From: Desulfobacterales bacterium
Lineage (GTDB): Bacteria; Desulfobacterota; Desulfobacteria; Desulfobacterales; 4be13
Reading direction: 5' to 3'
Assembly: GCA_029940115.1 (NCBI GenBank)
Contig: JAOZRQ010000477.1
Span: forward strand, 1-5,488
DNA: 5,488 bases
Positions 1-4,334 of the stretch are shown piece by piece. The position numbers and the translations under genes are program-made. Position 1 is the first letter of the stretch. Each line of letters begins with the position of its first letter. The notes beneath the pieces are model-generated. The model did not search any database, was not told the DNA's origin, and saw only the letters and a program-made list of their open reading frames with translations.

Positions 1-124
1 GAATGTTGGCAACATTTTCATCACCCCAGGCATGACCCGCAGAAGCGATCACATGGGATAAAGCTGTGCCCATGGTGCCACTGCCGACAATGACGACATT
101 CAGAGAATTCTTTTCAGATTCCAC
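1..124 (-). CDS. NAD(P)-binding Rossmann-fold dehydrogenase, N-terminal fragment, probably GpsA-like (runs off left edge)
   Basis: Only the first 41 codons are in the window and the gene continues beyond position 1. The reading begins at a GTG at 122-124 with a GAGG ribosome site six bases upstream. An in-frame TGA at 128-130 excludes any longer start apart from the adjacent GTG at 125-127. The protein begins MVESEKNSLNVVIVGSGTMG. Residues 9-31 form beta-1, the dinucleotide-binding GxGxxG loop (G14, G16, G19) and the following helix ending in Gly-His. This pattern fits NAD(P)-dependent glycerol-3-phosphate dehydrogenase (GpsA, which reduces dihydroxyacetone phosphate for phospholipid synthesis), because GpsA proteins have a TALA-like helix and a GH...W motif here. 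Other dehydrogenases with the same N-terminus (ketopantoate reductase, 3-hydroxyacyl-CoA or prephenate dehydrogenase) cannot be excluded. After GH the text runs directly into AWGDENVANI, so the second beta strand seems about three residues short. The gene is divergent from the caspase gene. Confidence 0.62.
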   Translation of the reverse strand, partial: MESEKNSLNVVIVGSGTMGTALSHVIASAGHAWGDENVANI

Positions 125-144
125 CACTCACCTCGACAATTTGA

Positions 145-160
145 CCAGTTATGTAACTGG
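145..160. promoter_or_regulatory. 16-bp palindrome upstream of the GpsA-like start, possible operator
   Basis: CCAGTTA (145-151) and TAACTGG (154-160) are perfect inverted arms around a 2-nt centre. The site lies 21 bp upstream of the minus-strand start codon, where a core promoter or operator would be expected. A perfect dyad this compact suits a dimeric regulator, but no regulator gene is in view and chance cannot be excluded. A second tiny palindrome (GCTTC-A-GAAGC, 163-173) lies next to it. Confidence 0.25.
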
Positions 161-251
161 AAGCTTCAGAAGCCAAGAAGACAACCACTGCCCCAAGCCG
201 GACGGTCGCGCTTGTTGGGAGCGAAACCGGGTTTCGTTGGCACAAAATATT

Positions 252-282
252 TGTTTACAAAAATGAGATTAGCGTGTAAACA
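252..282. promoter_or_regulatory. Inverted repeat TGTTTACA-N15-TGTAAACA upstream of the caspase gene, possible promoter/operator
   Basis: TGTTTACA at 252-259 and TGTAAACA at 275-282 are perfect 8-bp inverted arms 15 bp apart in an AT-rich stretch about 100 bp before the caspase start. TTTACA (254-259) resembles a -35 box and TAAACA (277-282), 17 bp further on, is a poor -10. TATGAT at 291-296 is a better -10 but lacks a good -35. The dyad could be a regulator site over a promoter. No transcription evidence is visible. Confidence 0.25.
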
Positions 283-313
283 GGTTTCATTATGATATTC
301 AGTAGCCCGCTGA

Positions 314-342
314 CGCTCGGTTCGGACTGGCAAATCCGAACC
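314..342 (+). repeat. Leader hairpin with repeat CGCTCGGTTCGGA upstream of the caspase gene
   Basis: The arms GGTTCGGA (319-326) and TCCGAACC (335-342) enclose CTGGCAAA. The 13-mer CGCTCGGTTCGGA at 314-326 recurs exactly at 2432-2444 and 3479-3491. The preceding stretch 297-313 looks like a degraded version of the ATTCGGTGAAACCCG border of the two larger mosaic copies. The hairpin ends 24 bp before the ribosome site (367-373) and would be in the 5' leader of the caspase transcript. It is probably a dispersed repeat rather than a dedicated regulator. Confidence 0.6.
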
Positions 343-378
343 CTACAACTAGCACACACCAGAAAGAAAGGAGTTGAC

Positions 379-2184
379 ATGAGGAAATGTGTCATATGGT
401 TTCTTATTCCCCTGTTTTTTTCCGGCATCGCGTTCGGGGATGAGAAGGGCATAAAGAGATGGAAAAAATGTCAGAATTACGAAAAAAAGGCGATGATCAT
501 CGGCGTGGGGGATTATCGCAATGACAATGACATGATGAGTGACCTGAAAGGGCCGAAAAACGATGTGGCGATGATCAAAGATGAGTTGCTCATGACAGTG
601 CTTGGGTACAAATCTCAGGAGATCGCGGTTCTCCAAGATCAGCAGGCCACCAAGGCCAATATCATCCGACTGATGGAAAACTGGTTCCTGAAAGGCGATC
701 AGGTGAGGGAGCGGTTCTTTTATTTCTCAGGTCACGGCAGTCGGATCAATGACATTGACGGGGATGAGCCAGATGGTGATGATGAGGTCATCCTGCCGCA
801 CGATGTCGCGTATGATTCCAATTTCTTTTTAAGACCGGAAACCGTGCTGGTTGATGATCAGTTGCGGGCATGGTTTGAGACCTTGAGCGGAAAAAGGCTG
901 GTCGCCATTCTGGACAGTTGCCATTCCGGATCAGGGTTCCGATCCCTCGGAAAACTTGACGGTGTCCCTGTGGCGACACCACGGTACGCCAAGAGCAGGT
1001 ACCGATCTGTCAGCAGCGGAAGAATCGAGACATCGGTCGGGGATGCCACACCGGAAAACCATGTGTATCTCTACGCGGCCCAGAGCTCGCAGGTCGCGAT
1101 GGAGCGTCAGTTCAAGAACGGCAGGCATCAGGGATGCTTCACCACCGCGCTGATCCAGACAGCCAAAGCGTTGTCTGAACAGGCGCGCAGGGAATCCGCC
1201 AAGGCGGTCTCCTATCTGGAACTCTTCACGGCCCTAAATGAAACCATGAAACATAAGATGAATCTTGAGCAGACACCGGACATCCAGCCTGAGATCCTCC
1301 GGGGAAAGGATCATGAAGAATACAAAGTCACAGGCTCCGCCGAGTTGCTCAATCCCTTCTTTGCCGTCGCGTCGGATGCCCCCTCCACGCGTGTCCAAAC
1401 CCGGTTGCCGGATGTGGATCGTCATAAGATCAACGTCCTCATATCAGACGAATCCAGAAAGAATCTGATCTCCCCGTCGGATTTGGGAAGGCGACACGCG
1501 GCGGTGGATTTCAAGAGAAGGGGAAAGAGCTATGATCTTTATGTCAGCATTCACCGGGATTCTGTCAGACTGACCAATGCAAACGGATTTCTTCTGAACC
1601 GCTTCGGCTATTCAGGAAAGACGGATCTGGTCCGAGGCATTGAAAAACGGATCCGGCACGCTTTTTTGAAGGACATTCTGGATGGGATCGAATCGCCGCA
1701 TGGGTTTCCCATGTCCGTGAAAGTGGAATACCAGGGAAAGCCATATGAGAAGAATGACTTTTATGGCGGCCAAGAGATCACATACATCATTGAGAGCCAA
1801 GTGGACGCGTATCTCTATGTCATCTCCGTTGACGCAGGCGGGGAGTTGAATCTTTATCTCCCCTTTGAACACCAGAAGGATAATAAGGTCAAAAAGGGGG
1901 GACGGATCCGCATTCTGGATGAAAAACTGTGCGGAGATGAGTTTGTCCTGGAGATCAGCAGCGAACCCGGGGAGGAGATCCTGAAGGTCGTGGCCGCGCC
2001 CACAGCCCTGAGGATCAGGATGGCCAAGGAGCGGGGGGAGCATGTGTCGAGAATGACATTCGAAGAGACCCTGAACAACGTCAGGGACATGATCGCCCAG
2101 CTAAAGGCCGCGGATGTCTGGTACGAAGGGACCCGGAAATATATGAACCATACGCTTGAGGTCTATGAGAAGAAGTTCAAATAA
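379..2184 (+). CDS. Exported caspase-family (peptidase C14/metacaspase-like) protein with DUF4384-like C-terminus
   Basis: This is a 601-residue cysteine peptidase of the caspase fold. Residues 1-20 are a signal peptide (MRKC, hydrophobic core WFLIPLFFSGIAF, likely cleavage after AFG), so the mature protein should act outside the cytoplasm. Residues about 35-315 are the p20-like domain. The catalytic His119 lies in YFSGHG and Cys181 in ILDSCHSG, so the dyad is intact. The acidic run DIDGDEPDGDDEVILP (125-140) is typical of bacterial metacaspase-like enzymes, which usually cut after Arg or Lys. Residues about 330-450 match nothing I recognise. Residues about 455-545 (YGGQEITYIIES...YLYVISVDAGGELNLYLP) fit DUF4384. 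The start at 379 is chosen because AAAGGAG (367-373) lies five bases upstream and the signal peptide begins there. An in-frame ATG at 292 would add 29 residues encoded largely by repeat DNA and would bury the signal peptide. The substrate is unknown. No partner gene is adjacent on this strand. Confidence 0.92.
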   Translation: MRKCVIWFLIPLFFSGIAFGDEKGIKRWKKCQNYEKKAMIIGVGDYRNDNDMMSDLKGPKNDVAMIKDELLMTVLGYKSQEIAVLQDQQATKANIIRLMENWFLKGDQVRERFFYFSGHGSRINDIDGDEPDGDDEVILPHDVAYDSNFFLRPETVLVDDQLRAWFETLSGKRLVAILDSCHSGSGFRSLGKLDGVPVATPRYAKSRYRSVSSGRIETSVGDATPENHVYLYAAQSSQVAMERQFKNGRHQGCFTTALIQTAKALSEQARRESAKAVSYLELFTALNETMKHKMNLEQTPDIQPEILRGKDHEEYKVTGSAELLNPFFAVASDAPSTRVQTRLPDVDRHKINVLISDESRKNLISPSDLGRRHAAVDFKRRGKSYDLYVSIHRDSVRLTNANGFLLNRFGYSGKTDLVRGIEKRIRHAFLKDILDGIESPHGFPMSVKVEYQGKPYEKNDFYGGQEITYIIESQVDAYLYVISVDAGGELNLYLPFEHQKDNKVKKGGRIRILDEKLCGDEFVLEISSEPGEEILKVVAAPTALRIRMAKERGEHVSRMTFEETLNNVRDMIAQLKAADVWYEGTRKYMNHTLEVYEKKFK

Positions 2185-2254
2185 GTATTTGGCCCTAAGT
2201 TCTCCTGCAATCTTTTTTTCTGATTATAACGGATTTAGGGGAGCGAACATGCCC

Positions 2255-2302
2255 GTGAACTTGAACGTGAACCTGAACGTGAACTTGAACGTGAACCTGA
2301 AC
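2255..2302 (+). repeat. Tandem hexamer array, eight units GTGAAC/TTGAAC/CTGAAC
   Basis: There are eight contiguous hexamers in the order GTGAAC, TTGAAC, GTGAAC, CTGAAC, then the same four again, so the array is also two copies of a 24-bp unit. It forms the left internal arm of the palindromic element. Confidence 0.85.
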
Positions 2303-2324
2303 ATTCATTTACAGGCAAGTTGAG

Positions 2325-2366
2325 GTTCAAGTTCAAGCATAAGTTCAAGTTCAAGTTCAAGTTCAC
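2325..2366 (+). repeat. Tandem hexamer array, seven units mostly GTTCAA
   Basis: The units are GTTCAA, GTTCAA, GCATAA, GTTCAA, GTTCAA, GTTCAA and GTTCAC. GTTCAA is the reverse complement of TTGAAC, so this array is the inverted partner of the one at 2255-2302. The terminal GTTCAC pairs exactly with the first GTGAAC of that array. Confidence 0.85.
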
Positions 2367-2369
2367 GGC

Positions 2370-2401
2370 CTCCCCTAAATCCGTTATAATCAGCTTTTTT
2401 T
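2370..2401 (+). terminator. Possible Rho-independent-like terminator of the caspase gene
   Basis: The 3' arm of the 24-bp palindrome is followed by C and seven T residues (2395-2401) on the plus strand, about 200 bp after the caspase stop codon. A long stem followed by a U tract could terminate transcription. On the minus strand the hairpin is followed by A residues, so it would not end transcripts arriving from the protease gene. The very long imperfect loop makes this less typical than a normal terminator. Confidence 0.35.
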
Positions 2402-2407
2402 GTAAGC

Positions 2408-2547
2408 ATTCGGTGAAACCCGTTGGACTCACGCTCGGTTCGGACCTGTCCCGACGTCTTTTGTCGGGGATCGGGGATTGACCAATCCAAACCACCATCC
2501 CGCCGGATTTGTCAATCCGGCGGGAGCGGAGACAGGGTTTACCGAAT
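2408..2547. repeat. Palindrome-mosaic repeat, copy 1
   Basis: The left border ATTCGGTGAAACCCG (2408-2422) is an imperfect inverse of GGGTTTACCGAAT (2535-2547). Inside are the shared 13-mer CGCTCGGTTCGGA (2432-2444), a hairpin CCCGAC-GTCTTTT-GTCGGG (2450-2468), GGATTG-AC-CAATCC (2475-2488), and CCCGCCGGATT-TGTC-AATCCGGCGGG (2499-2524, 11-bp perfect arms), followed by GAGCGGA. Copy 2 at 3366-3480 shares the border, the GGATTG/CAATCC module, the CGCCGGATT module and the closing AC-GGGTTT segment in the same order and orientation. No protein is encoded. Confidence 0.75.
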
Positions 2548-2560
2548 ACTTACCTTTTTT

Positions 2561-2603
2561 CTCCTTCGCGCCTTCTCTTTGTGCCTCTGTGCCTTTGTGT
2601 GGG
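2561..2603 (+). repeat. Degenerate simple repeat of TTTGTGCC/TCTGTGCC-like units
   Basis: The stretch runs CTCCTTCGCGCC, TTCTCTTTGTGCC, TCTGTGCC, TTTGTGTGG and is built of imperfect 7-8 bp pyrimidine/GTG units. It lies just beyond the stop codon of the CPBP protease gene. Similar low-complexity strings occur at gene ends in several environmental bacterial groups. No hairpin or T tract accompanies it on the minus strand, so I do not call it a terminator. Confidence 0.45.
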
Positions 2604-2635
2604 ACATGAGATATTGGAAAACTTTTGGCCGGTAC

Positions 2636-3316
2636 TCACCAGAAGTGCCAGTTTCCGGTACTGACCACATAGATCCCCAAAAGGAGATTGGTCATGCCGT
2701 GAGCGATAATGCAGTACCAGATGTTCCTGCTTCTGTAGAGAAGAAGGTTGTACAGAATGCCGGCGGCAATTCCGGCAAGCCAGTAATGGTGTTCCGCCCC
2801 GAACAGTGCGGCAGAGATCAGGAAGGACGGCCATGAGAATGTTCCGATTTTCACCGATGTGAAATCAGGGTCAATGATATAGCGAAGGATAAAGGAACGC
2901 CAGAAAAGCTCCTCAAAGATGGGAACAATCACCGATGCTCCGAAAATCCTCACCGCAATAAAGGCATAAAGCCATTTCCCGGGAAGAACACGGGGATCAT
3001 AAATGTCCGGTGTGCCCATTGTCGCAAAATCCCAGTCCGCATGTATCCATAAGACAAAGACAAGCAGGCCTGTCGCAAGGGCTACAAGGAAGTGCCCTGT
3101 TGCAAACGCTTTCGTGCGAAGCTCATCATACGATTTCCAAAAGATGATGAGGGCAATGGTCACCGCGATGATTTTGACAGGATAGATCATCGGGACAAGA
3201 TAGGGCGCAGTCACACTTTCCGGAAGGATGGCTTCCAGCAGATCAGAAATCAGAATGAACAGCATGTATGCGCCAAAAGGGAGGGCCCTTTTAAACCAAG
3301 GTGCTTGTATCATCAT
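2636..3316 (-). CDS. CPBP-family intramembrane protease (CAAX prenyl protease-related, exosortase-associated type)
   Basis: This is a 226-residue integral membrane protein of the Abi/CPBP (CAAX protease and bacteriocin-processing, Rce1-like) family. The three metal/active-site motifs are intact: EELFWR (E135, E136, R140), FGAEH (F172, H176) and HGMTN (H206, N210). Hydrophobic spans occur near residues 12-30, 43-60, 73-92, 115-134, 163-175, 180-194 and 199-220. The ending ...GIYVVSTGNWHFW resembles the CAAX prenyl protease-related family (TIGR03008) found mainly in exosortase/PEP-CTERM bacteria. That assignment is from memory. It probably cleaves a membrane or prenyl-type peptide substrate, which is unknown. 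The start at 3316 has GAGGAAG (complement of 3326-3332) nine bases upstream. The open frame extends to 3529 only through palindromic repeats, so the upstream 71 codons are rejected. It lies 282 bp downstream of the ABC operon on the same strand. Confidence 0.88.
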   Translation of the reverse strand: MMIQAPWFKRALPFGAYMLFILISDLLEAILPESVTAPYLVPMIYPVKIIAVTIALIIFWKSYDELRTKAFATGHFLVALATGLLVFVLWIHADWDFATMGTPDIYDPRVLPGKWLYAFIAVRIFGASVIVPIFEELFWRSFILRYIIDPDFTSVKIGTFSWPSFLISAALFGAEHHYWLAGIAAGILYNLLLYRSRNIWYCIIAHGMTNLLLGIYVVSTGNWHFW

Positions 3317-3335
3317 TTGACATAACTTCCTCGCT

Positions 3336-3361
3336 CCTGCCGGATTGCCAAATCCGGCAGG
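3336..3361. repeat. Hairpin CCTGCCGGATT-GCCA-AATCCGGCAGG in the CPBP leader
   Basis: Perfect 11-bp arms with a 4-nt loop start four bases upstream of the CPBP ribosome site (3326-3332), so the hairpin falls in the 5' leader of that gene if transcription starts further upstream. The inner core GGATT/AATCC is the one shared by the other small palindromes in the window. Confidence 0.75.
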
Positions 3362-3365
3362 TAAC

Positions 3366-3480
3366 ATTCGGTGAAACCCGTCGAACTTGCCCCTCTCATG
3401 CTCAATCTGGATTGACCCAATCCGAACCGCCAACATCGCCGGATTTGGCAATCCGGCGGGAGCGGAAACGGGGTTTGCCG
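3366..3480. repeat. Palindrome-mosaic repeat, copy 2
   Basis: ATTCGGTGAAACCCG (3366-3380) is identical to the border of copy 1, and the far end CGGGGTTTGCCG (3469-3480) is its imperfect inverse. Inside are GGATTG-ACC-CAATCC (3409-3423) and CGCCGGATT-TGGC-AATCCGGCG (3437-3458), followed by GGAGCGGAAAC. It lacks the CCCGAC/GTCGGG hairpin and the internal CGCTCGGTTCGGA of copy 1, but the latter 13-mer follows directly at 3479. Copies 1 and 2 are in direct orientation and bracket the CPBP gene. Confidence 0.75.
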
Positions 3481-3510
3481 CTCGGTTCGGATTGGCAAAT
3501 CCGAACCGAG
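3481..3510. repeat. Perfect hairpin CTCGGTTCGGATT-GGCA-AATCCGAACCGAG
   Basis: Perfect 13-bp arms enclose a 4-nt loop, the longest perfect stem among the small palindromes here. It is the intact form of the hairpin seen at 319-342. It lies between the ABC ATPase stop and the CPBP gene. No T tract follows on either strand, so it is not a canonical terminator, though it may slow or process a transcript running from the ABC operon into the protease gene. Confidence 0.8.
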
Positions 3511-3526
3511 AGGGGAGAGATTCCAA

Positions 3527-3603
3527 CATCCAGCATCAAACATCCAGCATCAAACATCCAGCATCCAGCATCCAACATCAAACATCCAGCATCCAACATC
3601 ACA
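3527..3603 (+). repeat. Heptamer tandem array, eleven units CATCCAG/CATCAAA/CATCCAA
   Basis: There are eleven contiguous heptamers: CATCCAG, CATCAAA, CATCCAG, CATCAAA, CATCCAG, CATCCAG, CATCCAA, CATCAAA, CATCCAG, CATCCAA, CATCACA. All share CATC and differ only in the last three bases. The last unit contains the TGA stop (3599-3601, minus strand) of the ABC ATPase, so the array begins exactly at the end of that gene. It resembles the short tandemly repeated repetitive sequences (STRR) known from filamentous cyanobacteria in unit length and placement. Confidence 0.9.
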
Positions 3604-4330
3604 GAATCTGACTCAGAAAGAGCTTGGTTCTGTCGTTGATGGGGTTGGTGAAGAAATGCGCCGGTGTTCCCTCCTCCACCACCGCGCCGTGATCCATGAA
3701 GATCACCCGGTCCGCGACCTCCTTGGCAAAACCCATCTCATGGGTCACCACGACCATGGTCATCCCCTCTTTGGCCAGTGCCTTCATCACGTCGAGCACC
3801 TCGCCGATCATCTCAGGGTCGAGCGCGGACGTGGGCTCGTCAAATAGCATCACCTTCGGATCCATGGCCAGGGCCCGGGCAATGGCCACCCGTTGCTGTT
3901 GTCCTCCGGACAACTGATCCGGATACACATTCGCCTTGTCCTGAATCCCCACCTTCTCCAGCAGGGCCATAGAGTTTCCGGTGGACTCCTCCCTGGACCG
4001 CCTCCGGACCACCCGCTGGGCAAGGCTCACATTCTCCAGAACTGTTTTGTGCGGAAAGAGGTTGAAGGACTGGAACACCATGCCGACTTCTGCCCGCACC
4101 TTGTTGATATCCGTTTTGGTGTTGAGGATGTCAATCCCCTCAATGAAGATGTGCCCGGTGTCCGCCTTCTCCAGACGGTTCAGGCAACGCAGGAACGTGC
4201 TCTTTCCGGATCCGGAGGGACCAATGACCACCACCACTTCACCGGCCTCGATCTTGTTGGAGACATCAACCAACGCGGTGACCTCACTCGGCGTGTAAAA
4301 GGTTTTGTAAATATTCCGAACATCAATCAC
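3599..4330 (-). CDS. Polar amino-acid ABC transporter ATP-binding protein (GlnQ/HisP type)
   Basis: This is a 243-residue cytoplasmic ATPase that powers import of a polar amino acid through the permease encoded just upstream. All nucleotide-binding motifs are intact: Walker A GPSGSGKST (37-45), Q-loop VFQSFNLFPH (Q87), signature LSGGQQQR (140-147), Walker B VMLFDEP (160-166, catalytic E165), D-loop SALD (168-171) and the switch histidine in VVVTHEMG (H197). SFNLFPHKTVLENV and DPEMIGEVLDVM are typical of the PAAT/GlnQ-HisP subfamily, and the length and ending KLFLSQIL are normal for it. Translation starts at a GTG with GGAGG (complement of 4341-4345) ten bases upstream, inside the end of the permease gene. 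The gap to the permease stop is 4 nt, consistent with one operon. The transported substrate cannot be read from this subunit, and no binding-protein gene is in the window. Confidence 0.95.
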   Translation of the reverse strand: MIDVRNIYKTFYTPSEVTALVDVSNKIEAGEVVVVIGPSGSGKSTFLRCLNRLEKADTGHIFIEGIDILNTKTDINKVRAEVGMVFQSFNLFPHKTVLENVSLAQRVVRRRSREESTGNSMALLEKVGIQDKANVYPDQLSGGQQQRVAIARALAMDPKVMLFDEPTSALDPEMIGEVLDVMKALAKEGMTMVVVTHEMGFAKEVADRVIFMDHGAVVEEGTPAHFFTNPINDRTKLFLSQIL

Positions 4331-4334
4331 TTGG

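Larger units (their letters stand above)
2212..2401. repeat. 174-bp MITE-like palindromic element with 24-bp terminal inverted repeats and 8-bp flanking direct repeats
   Basis: The arms at 2220-2243 and 2370-2393 are perfect 24-bp inverted complements, beginning CTGATTATAACGG on the left. The same 8-mer CTTTTTTT lies immediately outside both arms (2212-2219 and 2394-2401), in direct orientation like a target-site duplication. Inside are a plus-strand hexamer array GTGAAC/YTGAAC (2255-2302), a 22-nt spacer, and an array of GTTCAA-type hexamers (2325-2366) that is largely complementary to the first. The whole element can therefore fold into one long imperfect hairpin. No coding capacity is credible. 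A non-autonomous transposable element is the simplest reading, but the T-rich flanking duplication could be coincidence. Confidence 0.7.

Noticed and set aside
292..378. Upstream in-frame ATG for the caspase gene, adding 29 residues
   Set aside because: The added codons cross the dispersed hairpin repeat and would bury the signal peptide. AAAGGAG sits correctly before the ATG at 379.
1612..2043. Minus-strand open frame inside the caspase gene
   Set aside because: It is antisense to the DUF4384 region and has no recognisable protein features.
2235..2498. Minus-strand open frame with alternating Asn-Leu residues followed by Ser-Arg repeats
   Set aside because: The repetitive peptide is a direct translation of the hexamer arrays and the 24-bp palindrome arm. 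It has no ribosome site or recognisable domain.
2423..2836. Plus-strand open frame crossing the intergenic repeats into the antisense of the CPBP gene
   Set aside because: It is composed of repeat DNA and antisense of the conserved CPBP C-terminus, with no supporting domain.
3481..3510. Terminator of the ABC operon
   Set aside because: The stem is strong, but no T tract follows on the minus strand and the same hairpin recurs elsewhere as a dispersed repeat.
3317..3529. N-terminal extension of the CPBP protease open frame
   Set aside because: These 71 codons translate palindrome-mosaic copy 2 and the 3336-3361 hairpin and contain no membrane or protease motif. GAGGAAG precedes the ATG at 3316.
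3402..3602. Minus-strand open frame overlapping the ABC ATPase stop and encoding a 7-residue periodic peptide
   Set aside because: It is the heptamer array read in a frame kept open by its 21-nt period, then continues into palindromic repeats. There is no domain beyond the repeat.
3527..3603. CRISPR-like array
   Set aside because: The units are 7 bp and contiguous with no unique spacers, so this is a simple tandem repeat. The same applies to 5441-5488 and 2255-2366.
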